From positions 8,116,201-8,180,200 of the forward strand of contig OY855913.1 of NCBI GenBank assembly GCA_963693305.1: 64,000 nucleotides of DNA, written 5' to 3'. Each line of letters starts with the position of its first letter. Position 1 is the first letter of the stretch. The notes beneath the pieces are model-generated. The model saw nothing but the letters and a program-made list of their open reading frames with translations, made no database searches and was not told the origin of the DNA. The stretch comes from Meandrina meandrites. Taxonomy: Eukaryota; Cnidaria; Anthozoa; Scleractinia; Meandrinidae. The position numbers and the translations under genes were made by a program. Shown here piece by piece: positions 1 to 10,409 of the stretch.

Positions 1-159
1 AAGGGTGCGGCTGAGTTGCGGTATGTCACGCAATCCGGCAAAGGGGATGGCAAAGGTGACCGCGCTCACCCTGGAAACGACCTCCCCTTTTGTTCGAAAA
101 CGTTTCCGCAATTATCAGACAACTCGGCGACCCTTTTACCTACAGACTTTTTCATTGTG

Positions 160-3100
160 ATGTACCGTACACGAAGGCGTAAAGTACTATTTTTTTCGTC
201 GATACTTCTGTTCACCATTGCTGTGGTAATTCTTAAAAGCAGAAAGCGCCGAGATGATGGAATCGGCGATGAACCAACCAGCATGGACAACATATTTCTA
301 TTTTCTAACAAATCTATACTCGATCTTAATCGACAAGCAAAAGATGGTTTAAACGTCGCAGTTTGGGAGGACATATGTGGCTCTGAAATGCTGTCACTTA
401 AAGAGTACCCTCTTTTTCCACATGGGCCGTCAACACGGCTAAGAACGTCGAGCTTGCGAATGCATTTCGCAAGCGAATTCGAAAATTTTGGATTGCGAAT
501 CTTTGGATTTCTCTCTCCTTATGAATCTGGGAATTACAATTTTTACCTAGCATCGACAGGATCGTCGGAGCTTTGGATAAGCTTGGACTCAAAACCAGGA
601 AATAGCAATCTTATTGCCAATGTAACCTCTGGGTTAACCTGGAAGAATGGTCGAAGTACAATTCCTTTGTTAACAGGAAAGCGTTACTATTTGGAGATTT
701 TGCACAAGCATGGCCTTCACGACAAGGATAAACTTAATTTCTTGCGTCTTAAATGGAAATCGTCGAGTTGGAGTGAGCATGAACTCAGAGATATTCCTTC
801 AAATGTATTGAGTCCTTTTGAAGATGATCGTGACCTTGAGAAAATTAAATCAATTTCTTTACCAAGTCAAAAGTTGCAAGTCAATGATGGGGATGTACTT
901 CCAATGCACATAAAACACCGTGATCCATCGTTTGTAAACGACGAAGTGAAACGTCGATCCGAAATGTATCGCCTTCCTTTCATTAGCGAAGAAATCACGC
1001 GAGATTTATTCCCTCCGTGCCAGTATAACCCATCTTATATAGTGAAAAAGCCTTTACAAAGGTACCAAGCGACATGGGAGACGCATTATACGGCGATTTA
1101 CCCTTCTGACAGGTCAGATATCGTACAGAGACTTGGCAAAGGCTACTTTGTGAATTTTGGCAATGATCAGATGGACGAAAATACAGCGATGGGGATTGTC
1201 TCTCAAGTTTGGATGAAGATACAGACCAAACATCCCGGGTAAATATTTTGATTTAATAGCTGTTGAACGCTAACATAAAGTAGAAATTCTAGACGTAAAC
1301 AATCGATTAACTTCTCTTTTAATAGCTTCTGAAAAAGCTATTAATATTGGATGGGGCTAAACTGTAGAATACCGGGCCACTTATTTGCATCTCATTGAAT
1401 TTGAATAGTTGCTTTTGTTTCTATATGCTTCGTTCTAAAAAGCGTTCAGAAATATGTAAATATGTGGCCCGGTATTCTAAAATCGCTCCTTGGATGGTGT
1501 TGCTGGCAGGGAAAAGAAAATAGGGTTTGTCTCACCTTCACATGGCTGAACGCATTAAAAACGATTTTGAAACGAACAAATTTGATATTTGTTTTAGTTT
1601 CATAGTCAATCAGTGTCGCGACACCCAAGCACGCCATGCGATAAAGTAAATTAGTATAATATACCACACAGTCAAGTGAATAGTGCTTTCCGCGTGCTCT
1701 GATTGGTTAACTCGGAGGTGATTAGCAAAGTACTATTCACCTCCGAGCAGCCGTAGAGAAATAAAATGGCTTTGCGCGCTGCTTTGGGTACCGAAAGTAA
1801 TGTTTTGGTCCGCTAGTTATTCAACTTGTGTGGTATATACTAAAACAATTATTCACCTCAGTGTCGGTGAAAGTGGTGGATATTTACCTCCACTTCGGTG
1901 AATAATTGTTAAGTATGGGATATCAATCTGCAAAACTCTTGAAAAGCCCTTCTGAATTTTATCTTCCCCCATTTGGTGTTTTTGCTCGCCATCCATTAAG
2001 CTCTCGCTTGGTCGACCATTTCTACTTCCCACTTTTGTAAATATTCAAGTTAAAAGTTCGAATATTCAATATGAATAGCAAATATCACTCAACCATATAA
2101 ACCTTTGCGTGCTTGTGTACAAATCATGCTGTTTTCGGATGTTTCTCTTTTTGTATATCACACTTTTCCCTTCCCGATTGGCCAAAAAAAAAGAATAAGT
2201 TAACGTGATGACATTTAGAGGTAACGGAAATACAGAAATGGTTACAATTTTAATTGAAGACTGATGCCGGATAAAGAGGCTACGACTGATTGATAAGATT
2301 AGTTTGTTAATAATACACTGTGGCTATGATCGAAACTGGTGTTAAAAGAGATATGAAAGAAATATTTTTAAAATTTTAAAATTTGTGTGCTGAACGTTTC
2401 AACCATGCTTCATTAACAGCCTGAATTTAGGATAGATCTCAAACAGTTTTAGGGCAGTTTATTCAAATACTGAACTCAAGGATAGCCTGTGTACAGCCCT
2501 CCACCTCTCCTCAGAAAAATCGGGGAAGAGACACCTGTGTTGTGCTGTCGTTAATCGTGTTCCACACTCCAGATTGTTGTTCCGCAATGTGTGGAAAATG
2601 ATCCGATTGGCTCTTACCTAAATACCATTATATCACACCGAACACCTGTTTCGATTGGCTTCAATTTTCGCGGTGCCAGAACATAAGACAACAAACAAAT
2701 GGAGGTAAAACCTTAACATCAAGCTCAAGAGAAAAAACACTTGATCAAATTAATGTATGAACCATAACCTTTACAACACAGAACGTCTCTCTAAAACCAA
2801 CTTTTAACTTTCTCAAAGTAAAGCTACAACAGCAAAGCAAAGCAAAGCCAGACAAGTCATCCTTGATAAGATCAATACATCTTGCAACAGTACTAAATAC
2901 ATTAAACAACTGGGCTTGGCATCACAAATATTAAATGCAAGAAATCAACATTTTCATGGCCTTCAGGCCTTGTCCTTCCAGGGCAAACACTAGCTTTGCA
3001 AATAGAACAGAGTCAAAATGAACCACCAAACAGATAGCCGTGCAGATCAACCTATGACCCCTAGACATTTGTTAGGCCACAGTCTTACAGCTCTATTCAA

Positions 3101-6100
3101 CTTATACTGCCTCCAAATAATACAACGTATAGTTCAGCCATTCAAAAACAAGTGAGAAGCAAAAAGGTTGAAAGACCGAATTTAATATAATACAGCAAAT
3201 GTACAGACATTACGAACGTAGCAGTCATGTAGGCCTGTCACCCCTATTTTATGATCTGATACTTGATGTGAAATTTAAATTGAGAATGACAGTACAACAC
3301 AGATGTCCCTTTCCCGATTTTTTTTAGGGGAGGGGGACAGCTGTGCACAGGCTACTCAAAGGAGGCATGTTTATATTGGAAGGAGGTTGTAAAATCAAAT
3401 CATTTCAGTGCATATTGTTCATCGAATGTCATTTTCTATAACATTATTAATTATTCTTTATGAGTGGGATTGCATTACCAGCATTATAAAAAAAGGTTAC
3501 ATCACCTAGCTATAGACCACATGTGCAGAATAGGTCGGTCATATGAAACAAAAGAAAACAAAACAGTGCTTTAATTGAACAGTTCAGTAGCGAATCTATT
3601 GGATGGGGGGTTTTGTGATATCCGGAATAATTGAGGTCAAGGTAAGTGCTTATAATAAGCCGAAGGCTGAGGCTGATAACACTTACCATTAGACCTTGAC
3701 TATTCCGGATATCGCAAAAACAAATTTTGCCCAAATCCCATTTTCCAGCCTTGTTTTTCCAAATTTTCAAAATCCTGAGTGTCCTGTGATTCCCATTCCT
3801 ATTCCCAGTGACCCAAATCCCATTTTCTCTGTTTACAAGGAGGTAGGTTAACCCTAGTGCTAGGGTTACCCTAGCAGGAAGGTAACAAGCAAAATTTCAC
3901 AGGTAGGGTTATCCTACCATCCGGGACAACTTTAATTTTTTTTGTCCTGGGGACCACACGGGGTTACCAAGCATAGCAAACAGCATTCAAACGGTCTGGA
4001 AACCAGTAAAAGTTTTCCGGGTATGCTAGTTGTTGGCAAAGCATTTAAAAGGCACATAGTGTTGACCTGGTGCTAGGATAACCCTAGCTGCATTGTATAC
4101 ACGTTGTTGAAGTGTTGAAAGAAATGTGTGAGTGCTAGGGTAACCATCTTGCTAGGGTTCTATCAACAATATAGCTACTAGTGGTTACTTATTAGGAATG
4201 GCGATAAACAATAGCAGCACCCAACACAGGTGTTCCGCAAGGGTTTTTTACCTGGCTAGAAATGAGTAGTTGTTAGTGTTGCTGGGAGGTGTGTGTGGTC
4301 TGCTAGAAGAGTATTGTTTCTTGGAAATGGCTGGCACGGCATGGAAATGACGTATGCGGTTCTATATTACGATTTATCCAAATATGCCCCCTTCCCTTCA
4401 CTGAAGTGTTAAATTTGGACCTAGTGCCACTAATTGTGCATGTTTCTGCTGGGAGTGCAGATTACAGCTTTAATTTTCTCAGCACAACTAGCTGAAAATA
4501 ATATCCACTGTGTTCACTATCATTCTGATGTTCTAACAAAATGTATTGCTTAAAGCCAGCGAAATCAAAATAATTGAATTGGAGCCTCTTTAATTTCTTT
4601 TGTATTGCTATGTCGGATCTTAAATCAAAACATAAATAAGTGACTTAATTGAACATTTTACAGCAACAAACTTGCAACATGTAGAAATGATTTACTTGGT
4701 CTGCAGACCGAAAATAAATAAGCATTTAGATTATTTGAAATTAATGTTGGATTTTCTCTCTTGGCCACTGTAGGAAGTACTCTTTTCAACGTACATTAAA
4801 TGTAGAGGAGAACCATGATCAAGGAACAGGAGACAGGTATCTGGTGGAATTGGAATTGATAGAAATTTCAAGTGGAAAATCTGTGAGATTCTCTGAATAT
4901 GTATACAGGCCTTGGGGAGCACAGAACCTTTGTACCCCTGTAGGAGTGGCATCAAATAGGAATGCCGTAATCAACATAATTCTTACCACAGGAAACAACC
5001 AGGGAAGATGGCTTCTACATTTCCTTAACCACATGTCAAAAATATACAACAAGACTAAGGATTCCAAATTTAGTGTAATAATCACTGAATTTGATGGCAT
5101 AGATATCGATTTAAAGGAAGCTTTGAAGAGGAGTGGCATCCCACATTATCAACATGTTAGACTACAGGGTAAATTTCAGAAGGCCTTAGGACTGCAACTG
5201 GCTGCTGGGATGGTGAAAGATCCTAATTCAATTTTGTTTGTCATGGATCTTCATTTGGATATTCCTTATCATTTCTTGGATGATGTCAGAAAGGTTAGTT
5301 AACGCAATTTTCACTTTACGCTTAGTGATTGATTTAAAAAAACGCGCCACTTTCTCGACCAATCAGAGGCAAAACCAATCGTGACTCGCTCACAGACGTT
5401 TTCCCGCGCTTCGTGCCGGCTACATGTATTTGCTTTGAGTTTTGATTGGCTCCCTGGATTGTTTGCGTCCTTTGTGATTGGCCAGAGAGATTACTTTGGT
5501 TTTGGTTTAAGGTTCTGTACGGTTCATTGTTATAACCATTGTTTTGGCTGAAGAATATCGTTCATTATTATTCGACCAATTTGCCCGATGCCCAGACTGC
5601 TTGTAGTCTGTTCTTCTCTCGAGATTTAGTAAGGGAGTGTGAGGTTCGGCGAGGGTTTAGGACGCGCGAGGAAGGATCAAGCCCCTACTCATCCATCCGC
5701 TATTTCAACCTTCAACCAGTTTGCATAACCGCGCGTTCCTTGGACCTAAGAGAAAAGGCAGACTGCCAGTAGCCTACCTGATGCCATGTACCGTAAAATT
5801 CCGGTGATAAGCTCCCCCCCCCCCCCCCCGGTTATAGGCCCATCTACCGGGATGACAATACTGAACAAGGCGAAATGTTACTTTATTATGACTTTTTAAC
5901 TTAAAAACGTATTTCAATCAACACTGCCGTGGCTCGTTTCAAAACGTTTATTTATTCCGCTTATGTATAAGCCCAGGGCTTATAAACGGAATTTTACGGC
6001 ATGGTCAGGAAGTCATTGTTATCCGTTATCCGTACATAACGTCTGATATCCTGCATTATTAAAAACTAGCAATGGTATATTGCAATTCCTGCGTTTTGAT

Positions 6101-6223
6101 TGGTTAACAGGCAATGGTATATGAGCTCATATACCATTGACCACAAACATCGTAGCCGATACGCATCGACGAAAACAGCTGGGACCTCAAATATTGCAAT
6201 TCTTTTGGGCGTTTTTAATAAAA

Positions 6224-6257
<34 letters not shown>

Positions 6258-6636
6258 CGTTATAGCCAACTCGGTGCTACGCGCCTCGTTGGCTATCTAC
6301 CATAATTGTTAAATATACGTAGGTTGCCAAATTTTGCAGCGGATGATGGGAAGGTTGGGTTTAATACCGTCAAATATACAGCGGCTTTCCTTAATTCTGA
6401 TTGGCTGTATTTTCTTTGGCATGATATAAATGTATTTAGTATCACCCAACTAGTGGACTAATGCAAATCCCGCATTTTGATTGGCTACGCTACTAACTAG
6501 AGCACTATTAGTAATAGTCATCGAGCAGCGAAATTCGTGACGCTTTCTTTCGTTTTATTCCCAAATAAATCTTTCTTCAACTTGCATTTGCTAACTTTAC
6601 TATTGCTTTTTCTGTCCGATTAGTTGGGTGATACTA

Positions 6637-6670
<34 letters not shown>

Positions 6671-8222
6671 GTCAATAGCCCATTCGGCTTCGCCTCATGG
6701 GCTATTGACCCGTAGCCCATGCGGGCTGCGGGACTAATTGTTAAATATACGGAAGCTAATACAATGTTGTAAGTGGGCTTTATACCAGCCTGTGTTTTCG
6801 CTGCCAGATGGATGGGTCTCTAACCAGGTTCTTGAAGTCGGGGTTGGGGTGGGGGAGGGGCAGATTTTACGGTTATGGATGATAACAACTTCGGAATCCG
6901 TAGCGCTTTCGCTTTTTATTGTGTGGAATGTATCAAGAAATCGGAAAATATAAACTGCAAAATTTTGGAAGCCGTAGTGCTGTTCACGACTGCATGATGA
7001 CGATGACGTCATTGGAAAAGAGAAGCCATTGGGAAACATTTTGCCTTTGCGTTTTGCTGTTGAATGTTTATGTCGCTGGAAAACTATTTGCGGCGATAAT
7101 TTACAGTCTCAACGTCAAGACTACATAGCCTGCGTTGCAGACGGAACTAATCCCCGGTATAGGGGATTAGTTCCGTCTGCGATGCAGGCTAGGACTACAG
7201 AACTTGGCCGGACTCCTGGCAGTGTAATGCACTCAATTGATATATAAATGATAAATAGTAAATAGGTGCGCCGGCTGTGCAGCAATCTATGGTACAGAGT
7301 CATAAAGAAGTTGTTTCTTCGAACGTTCGATTCTCGCTTAACGGTTTTAAGAGCACTTTGCGTCTGACGAAGGGTTTTTTTCTCGAAACCCCGCCAAAAC
7401 AATAAGAACTAAGCACTTTTTATGAAACAATATTTATTTCGATAGCATACCTATATGTTCCGAGTGCTGTTTTAGGCCCGTTTCAGACGTTGTACTTCAC
7501 ATGAGCCGAATCGAAGATTTTGGGCCGACCTAAATAATTTAGATCTACTGAGCCGATCTAGGGGAAAATGACGCATTCTGCTTGAAAATAAATTTTGATA
7601 ATTTATGCATTTGAAGCGGCTCATAGAAGATCGGCGTTTGAATCAAAGCCGGTCCACAGGCGTTATTCCCGGCTGAGCCAGGCGAGAAGAACGGCGCAGC
7701 CGATCCAAATTCAATCAGCCGTTCCGAATTAATTCAGACGCCGTACTTTACATGAACTTAATTTAGCTAATTCGATTCGACTCATGTAAAGTACGGCGTC
7801 TGAAAGAGGCCTTGCTGTGTTTATTTATGTGATTTTGACTGCGCTAATATGTTTGTGTTTTTCATGTTTCTCTATAGCACTGTGTTCAAAACAAGATTGC
7901 CTACAATCCTTTGCTTACTCGCCTGCAGTGTGGATGCACGCCACATCGGTTCACTGGGTACTGGGAAATCTATGGTTATGGGTTGCTAGCCATTTACAAG
8001 AGTGACTGGGACCGAATTGGTGGAATGAATGTGGAAGAGTTCAAGAATAAATGGGGCGGAGAAGATTGGGAGATTTGTGATCGCGTTCTGATGGGTGGAA
8101 TGGAAATAGAAAGACTTAAGATGGTGCATTTATTTCACTACTTCCATTCCAAGAAAGGCATGTGGGCCAATGCCCGTAATGCTACTGAGCAGGGTGTCAT
8201 GTTAGCAAATATTAACTCTTAA
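160..8222 (+). CDS. B4GALNT3-like: beta-1,4-N-acetylgalactosaminyltransferase 3/4-like, copy 1 (3 exons)
   Basis: Exons 160-1238, 4774-5293 and 7878-8222 join in frame to 647 aa, with GT-AG boundaries. Family role: type II Golgi enzyme that transfers GalNAc from UDP-GalNAc in beta-1,4 linkage to GlcNAc-ended glycans (LacdiNAc); GT7-like catalytic domain. Visible: short basic cytosolic tail (MYRTRRRK), membrane anchor about residues 9-25, PA14-like domain about 100-220 (YESGNYNFYL, SSELWISLDS), then the catalytic part with a DLHLD metal-site-like motif at 518-522 and GGED at 593-596. The reading frame is open upstream to 16, but I chose the ATG at 160 because copy 2 starts at the same MYRTRRRK. 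The vertebrate enzymes are near 1000 aa, so this is a shorter form. The C-terminal tail differs from copy 2. Substrate is inferred from the family. Confidence 0.9.
1363..1482. repeat. foldback repeat in intron 1 of copy 1
   Basis: GTAGAATACCGGGCCACTTA at the left is mirrored by ATGTGGCCCGGTATTCTAAA at the right, making an inverted repeat of about 18 bp around a 75-bp loop. No coding potential. MITE-like. Confidence 0.5.
1660..1917 (+). repeat. two-hairpin MITE-like element, type A, copy 1
   Basis: The first module is bounded by inverted ends (TATACCACAC ... GTGTGGTATATAC) and contains GATTGGTTAACTCGGAGGTG and its partner TATTCACCTCCGAG. It is followed by a second module, AACAATTATTCACC ... 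GGTGAATAATTGTT, a separate terminal hairpin. Homologous copies lie at 16327-16533 (+) and 46921-47176 (-). No protein coded. Confidence 0.7.
2483..3354. mobile_element. nonautonomous DNA transposon with about 65-bp terminal inverted repeats
   Basis: The left end, TAGCCTGTGTACAGCCCTCC, is the reverse complement (with mismatches) of the right end, GGGGGACAGCTGTGCACAGG plus CTA. The match continues inward through CGGGGAAGAGACA / TCCCTTTCCCG to ACACAGATGT. The element is about 870 bp with no open frame, inside intron 1 of glycosyltransferase copy 1. The flanks CTCAAGGA and CTCAAAGG could be a decayed 8-bp target duplication, which would fit the hAT type; this is inference. Confidence 0.65.
3612..3720. 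repeat. foldback repeat
   Basis: GATATCCGGAATAATTGAGG TCAAGG... at the left pairs with ...CCTTGACTATTCCGGATATC at the right; inner arms GGTAAGTG / CACTTACC. The arms are about 33 bp with small mismatches around a purine-rich loop. MITE-like, in intron 1 of copy 1. Confidence 0.6.
3843..4165. repeat. cluster of CTAGGGTTACCCTAG-type short palindromes
   Basis: The block holds GTTAACCCTAGTGCTAGGG, GCTAGGGTTACCCTAGC, TAGGGTTATCCTA, GTGCTAGGATAACCCTAGC and CTAGGGTAACC within about 320 bases. The spacing is irregular and the motif appears in both orientations, so this is not a telomere repeat. It lies in intron 1 of copy 1. Confidence 0.5.
5789..6001. mobile_element. MITE with TACCGTAAAATTCCG ends
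   Basis: TACCGTAAAATTCCGGTGAT at the left is mirrored by ACGGAATTTTACGGCA at the right, with GATAAGC / GCTTATA continuing the arms. It is about 213 bp, carries a poly-C tract, and lies in intron 2 of copy 1. A related TACCGTAAAAGCTC-ended element is at 52241-52548. Confidence 0.65.
6061..6318 (+). repeat. two-hairpin MITE-like element, type B
   Basis: The first module holds ATATTGCAATT on both sides, TTGATTGGTTAACAGG and an internal palindrome GGTATATGAGCTCATATACC. The second module runs from AAACAATTATTCCACTCG to ATAATTGTTAAATATA and contains TAGCCAAC / GTTGGCTA arms. The module order matches types A and C although the sequence differs. Confidence 0.55.
6435..6755 (+). repeat. two-hairpin MITE-like element, type C
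   Basis: Module 1 is bounded by TTTAGTATCACCCAACTAGT and TTAGTTGGGTGATACTAAAA and contains TTTTGATTGGCT. Module 2 is ACAATTAGACCC ... TAATTGTTAAATATA, with GGGTCAATAGCCCAT / ATGGGCTATTGACCC arms nested inside. It lies in intron 2 of copy 1, directly after type B. Confidence 0.65.
7126..7193. repeat. long near-perfect hairpin (GCAGACGGAACTAATCCCC)
   Basis: TAGCCTGCGTTGCAGACGGA continues to AACTAATCCCC, then after a loop of about 6 bases GGGGATTAGTTCCGTCTGCG returns to ATGCAGGCTA. The arms are about 31 bp with few mismatches. A diverged relative is at 34177-34248. Confidence 0.7.
7474..7812. mobile_element. MITE ending just before exon 3 of copy 1
   Basis: AGGCCCGTTTCAGACGTTGT at the left mirrors ACGGCGTCTGAAAGAGGCCT at the right, and inner arms CATGAGCCGAATCGAA / TTCGATTCGACTCATG continue the match to about 40 bp. 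It is about 340 bp, with no open frame. It ends 65 bases before the exon 3 acceptor. Confidence 0.7.
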
Positions 8223-8274
8223 CGTTCATAGCCTCCAAACGCAACCGCGCGCAGTTCCCGCCAAAATTCCCACT

Positions 8275-8280
8275 AATAAA
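8275..8280 (+). terminator. candidate poly(A) signal of glycosyltransferase copy 1
   Basis: An AATAAA hexamer lies 53 bases after the copy 1 stop codon. Position and sequence suit a polyadenylation signal, but AATAAA is common in AT-rich DNA. Confidence 0.35.
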
Positions 8281-9060
8281 CCGGCTCAAATTTATAAAGT
8301 CCTGTATTTTCGAGCCAAAAGTTAAGACAATCACAGAAAAGTTAAGCTTTTTACTCTGCATGTGCATAGAAAATTTAATACTTGTTATCCACTTAAATTA
8401 CCGGCTCGTAATTTGGTTTTCTATCGCTCTTTTTATAACGATTTCTAACAAAGCCCTGCACATATTCGCTTCAACCTCTAACAAGGCAGCGAAAACAGGG
8501 AGTAGAAAACTGTTTCAAAAAGAAAACTGGAAGTGGTGTTAGATAGTTGCGTTTAATTGCTGTGAACAAACGCAGTAACGTAGAAAATGACCTTTCTTGT
8601 TTGGATTCCATCTGGCATGCGACCAAACAAGATTGTTCTCAGTGGGAGGTGGGTGGGGAGGTCAGAAAAGATAAGCCCTATCTAGAAATAGAAATCTAAT
8701 ATATTGTAAAAAAGAAATTAGCACAAAGTAAAGAAAAGATGCGTATTTATTTCAGTGTCGGGCAGGGACTGTACGGTGTAGAGGGGTTTTTTGTACAAAG
8801 TTTATGCAAAATATGGTAAATGGTATATTTTGGCAAATTATTGAGTAGAAGAAATCAAGTTGTAATTTTTTAATCAGTTGTTTCATTTTCCTTTGGTAAT
8901 GATGTTCTCTTCGCGTGGCGTTGCAACTTCTGTTATATTGGGTTGGCTATGTTACATTTTGTTTTGTGAAAAAAAATTATGATCTTTTTTAAAATTCAAA
9001 TTTATAATATGTATAAGTGATGCTACAGTCTCTGATAAGCTCAATAACACTTGCAAAGCC
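8281..9060. other. gene-free 3' flank of copy 1
   Basis: AT-rich single-copy-looking DNA with no convincing open frame, motif or repeat that I can name. Confidence 0.4.
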
Positions 9061-9062
9061 CA

Positions 9063-9064
9063 AC

Positions 9065-9095
<31 letters not shown>

Positions 9096-9120
9096 ACTTT
9101 ATTTAAAACACACGCTTGTC
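9063..9120 (-). repeat. 3' tail of a minus-strand retroposon, (TAA)n + ACTTTATTT
   Basis: An (AAT)n tract runs directly into ACAAAACTTTATTTAAAAC. Read on the minus strand this is AAATAAAGT-like sequence followed by a trinucleotide tail, the same ending seen on the LINE at 10410-11838. Confidence 0.45.
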
Positions 9121-9371
9121 CCGTCAACTATATTATAATATAAAACTAAAAGAAAGAAGGCGATTCCCACAAGAAGCGTGTGGATTACAATAAGAAGATT
9201 GAACGATAAAAAACTATCTATTTCTTTAATATATTACTAAATACTAGACTAACACAAGACGCTAATAAATAATCTCATGACCGGATAGCCCGGAGGCCGC
9301 GAACCCTTTGGTCAGTGGCAAGATCGACGTTGCCTGTTCCGCTGGATTACGGTAACACGGGCTCTGGAAAA

Positions 9372-10002
9372 GAGATTTTAAGACGGAATCCACCAGGAAG
9401 TCGAGTAATATTTATTTAAGTTGGACAAAAATCGAATACCAGAATAATTTAAATCCTATTGCGTTATTTTCTACCCTAAATAAAAGGTAAAGATGTAAGT
9501 AATTATCACTGATAACACCAACAACAATTTCTTATCAGAGTCTTAGAAAATGAATTTCAAAGTTCACAAGCTATAGGGAAATTCTCACGTGCAGCCATTT
9601 TGTAAAATCGTTTAAGCGATTCAGTGAAATTTCAAAATTTGTTTTCGGTGTTTGGTGTTGTTAGAAAAGATTTCTTTTGATAAGATATTTGAAGCAGTAA
9701 CACAAAAGTTTGCAATAAGGTGTAAATAATTTTGGTACAACAATTTCTTATCAGAGCCTGAGAAAATGAAATTTAATGTTCACAAGCTATAGGCAAAAGC
9801 TCGCGTCTTTTAAGCGATTTAGTGGAATTCAGCGGAACTTTGAGATTGGTTTTCGATGTTTGGTGTTGTTAGAAAAGATTTGTTTTGATAAGATATTTGA
9901 AGCAGTAACACAAAAGCTTGCAATAAGGTGTAAATAATTTTGGTACATAATTTTGTCCAATAACTACTCGAAGTCTTGGCGGATTCCGTCTTAAACTCTT
10001 CC
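9372..10002. mobile_element. TIR element containing a 216-bp internal tandem duplication
   Basis: GAGATTTTAAGACGGAATCC at the left mirrors GGATTCCGTCTTAAACTCTT at the right; the arms continue through GAAGTCGAGTAAT / AACTACTCGAAGTC to about 41 bp. Inside, unit 1 (9521-9736) and unit 2 (9737-9953) both run from ACAACAATTTCTTATCAGAG to TGTAAATAATTTTGGTACA. No coding capacity. Confidence 0.6.
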
Positions 10003-10378
10003 ATCCTTACTGTTTTCCAAAATTTTGGGTCAAAATATTTTTACTTTATTTTTACTTTTTTCGGAAATTAAACCCTGCAAGTTTTAGCTAAAGCAATTCG
10101 TATGATTTTTATCTAGCGTCTGCATTTGTTTTTGAACTGTGGACAAAATGGGGAGCAAGCGCTGTGAAGCCAAAATTCAGGATTTTGGTGACACTTGCGT
10201 AGTAGTTCCCATGCCCTCCGTTTCTTGAGCAGTAAAGAACCGCCGGTAGGCTCTATCTGTTTAAAGTAACTCAGTGAAACTTGATTGCTGTGAAATAAAC
10301 TATTATTGTTAAACCGAAGTCTTGTGCCAGATGTTTTTAAGTACACAAATAGTTTTAGTTGCTTATTTTCCTCCAAGT

Positions 10379-10409
10379 TACGAGCCTAGTGGCCCATCAG
10401 GCCGGAGCT
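10379..10409 (-). mobile_element. detached 3' tail of the split SINE
   Basis: The bases CGAGCCTAGTGGCCCATCAG plus GCCGGAGCTT match, in reverse, the last 31 bases of the SINE at 17401-17431. The matching place in the uninterrupted copy at 54532 shows that the LINE sits between GAGCTT and AT(C)CCGG. Confidence 0.7.

Noticed and set aside
16..159. Upstream extension of glycosyltransferase copy 1 by 48 residues
   Set aside because: Copy 2 starts at the Met equivalent to 160, and the extension would put a hydrophilic stretch before the signal anchor.
3843..4165. Interstitial telomere repeat
   Set aside because: The motif is palindromic CTAGGGTTACCCTAG with irregular spacing, not a head-to-tail TTAGGG array.
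6435..6755. Helitron
   Set aside because: There is a 3' hairpin, but no CTRR end and no TC start; the first module has inverted ends that Helitrons lack.
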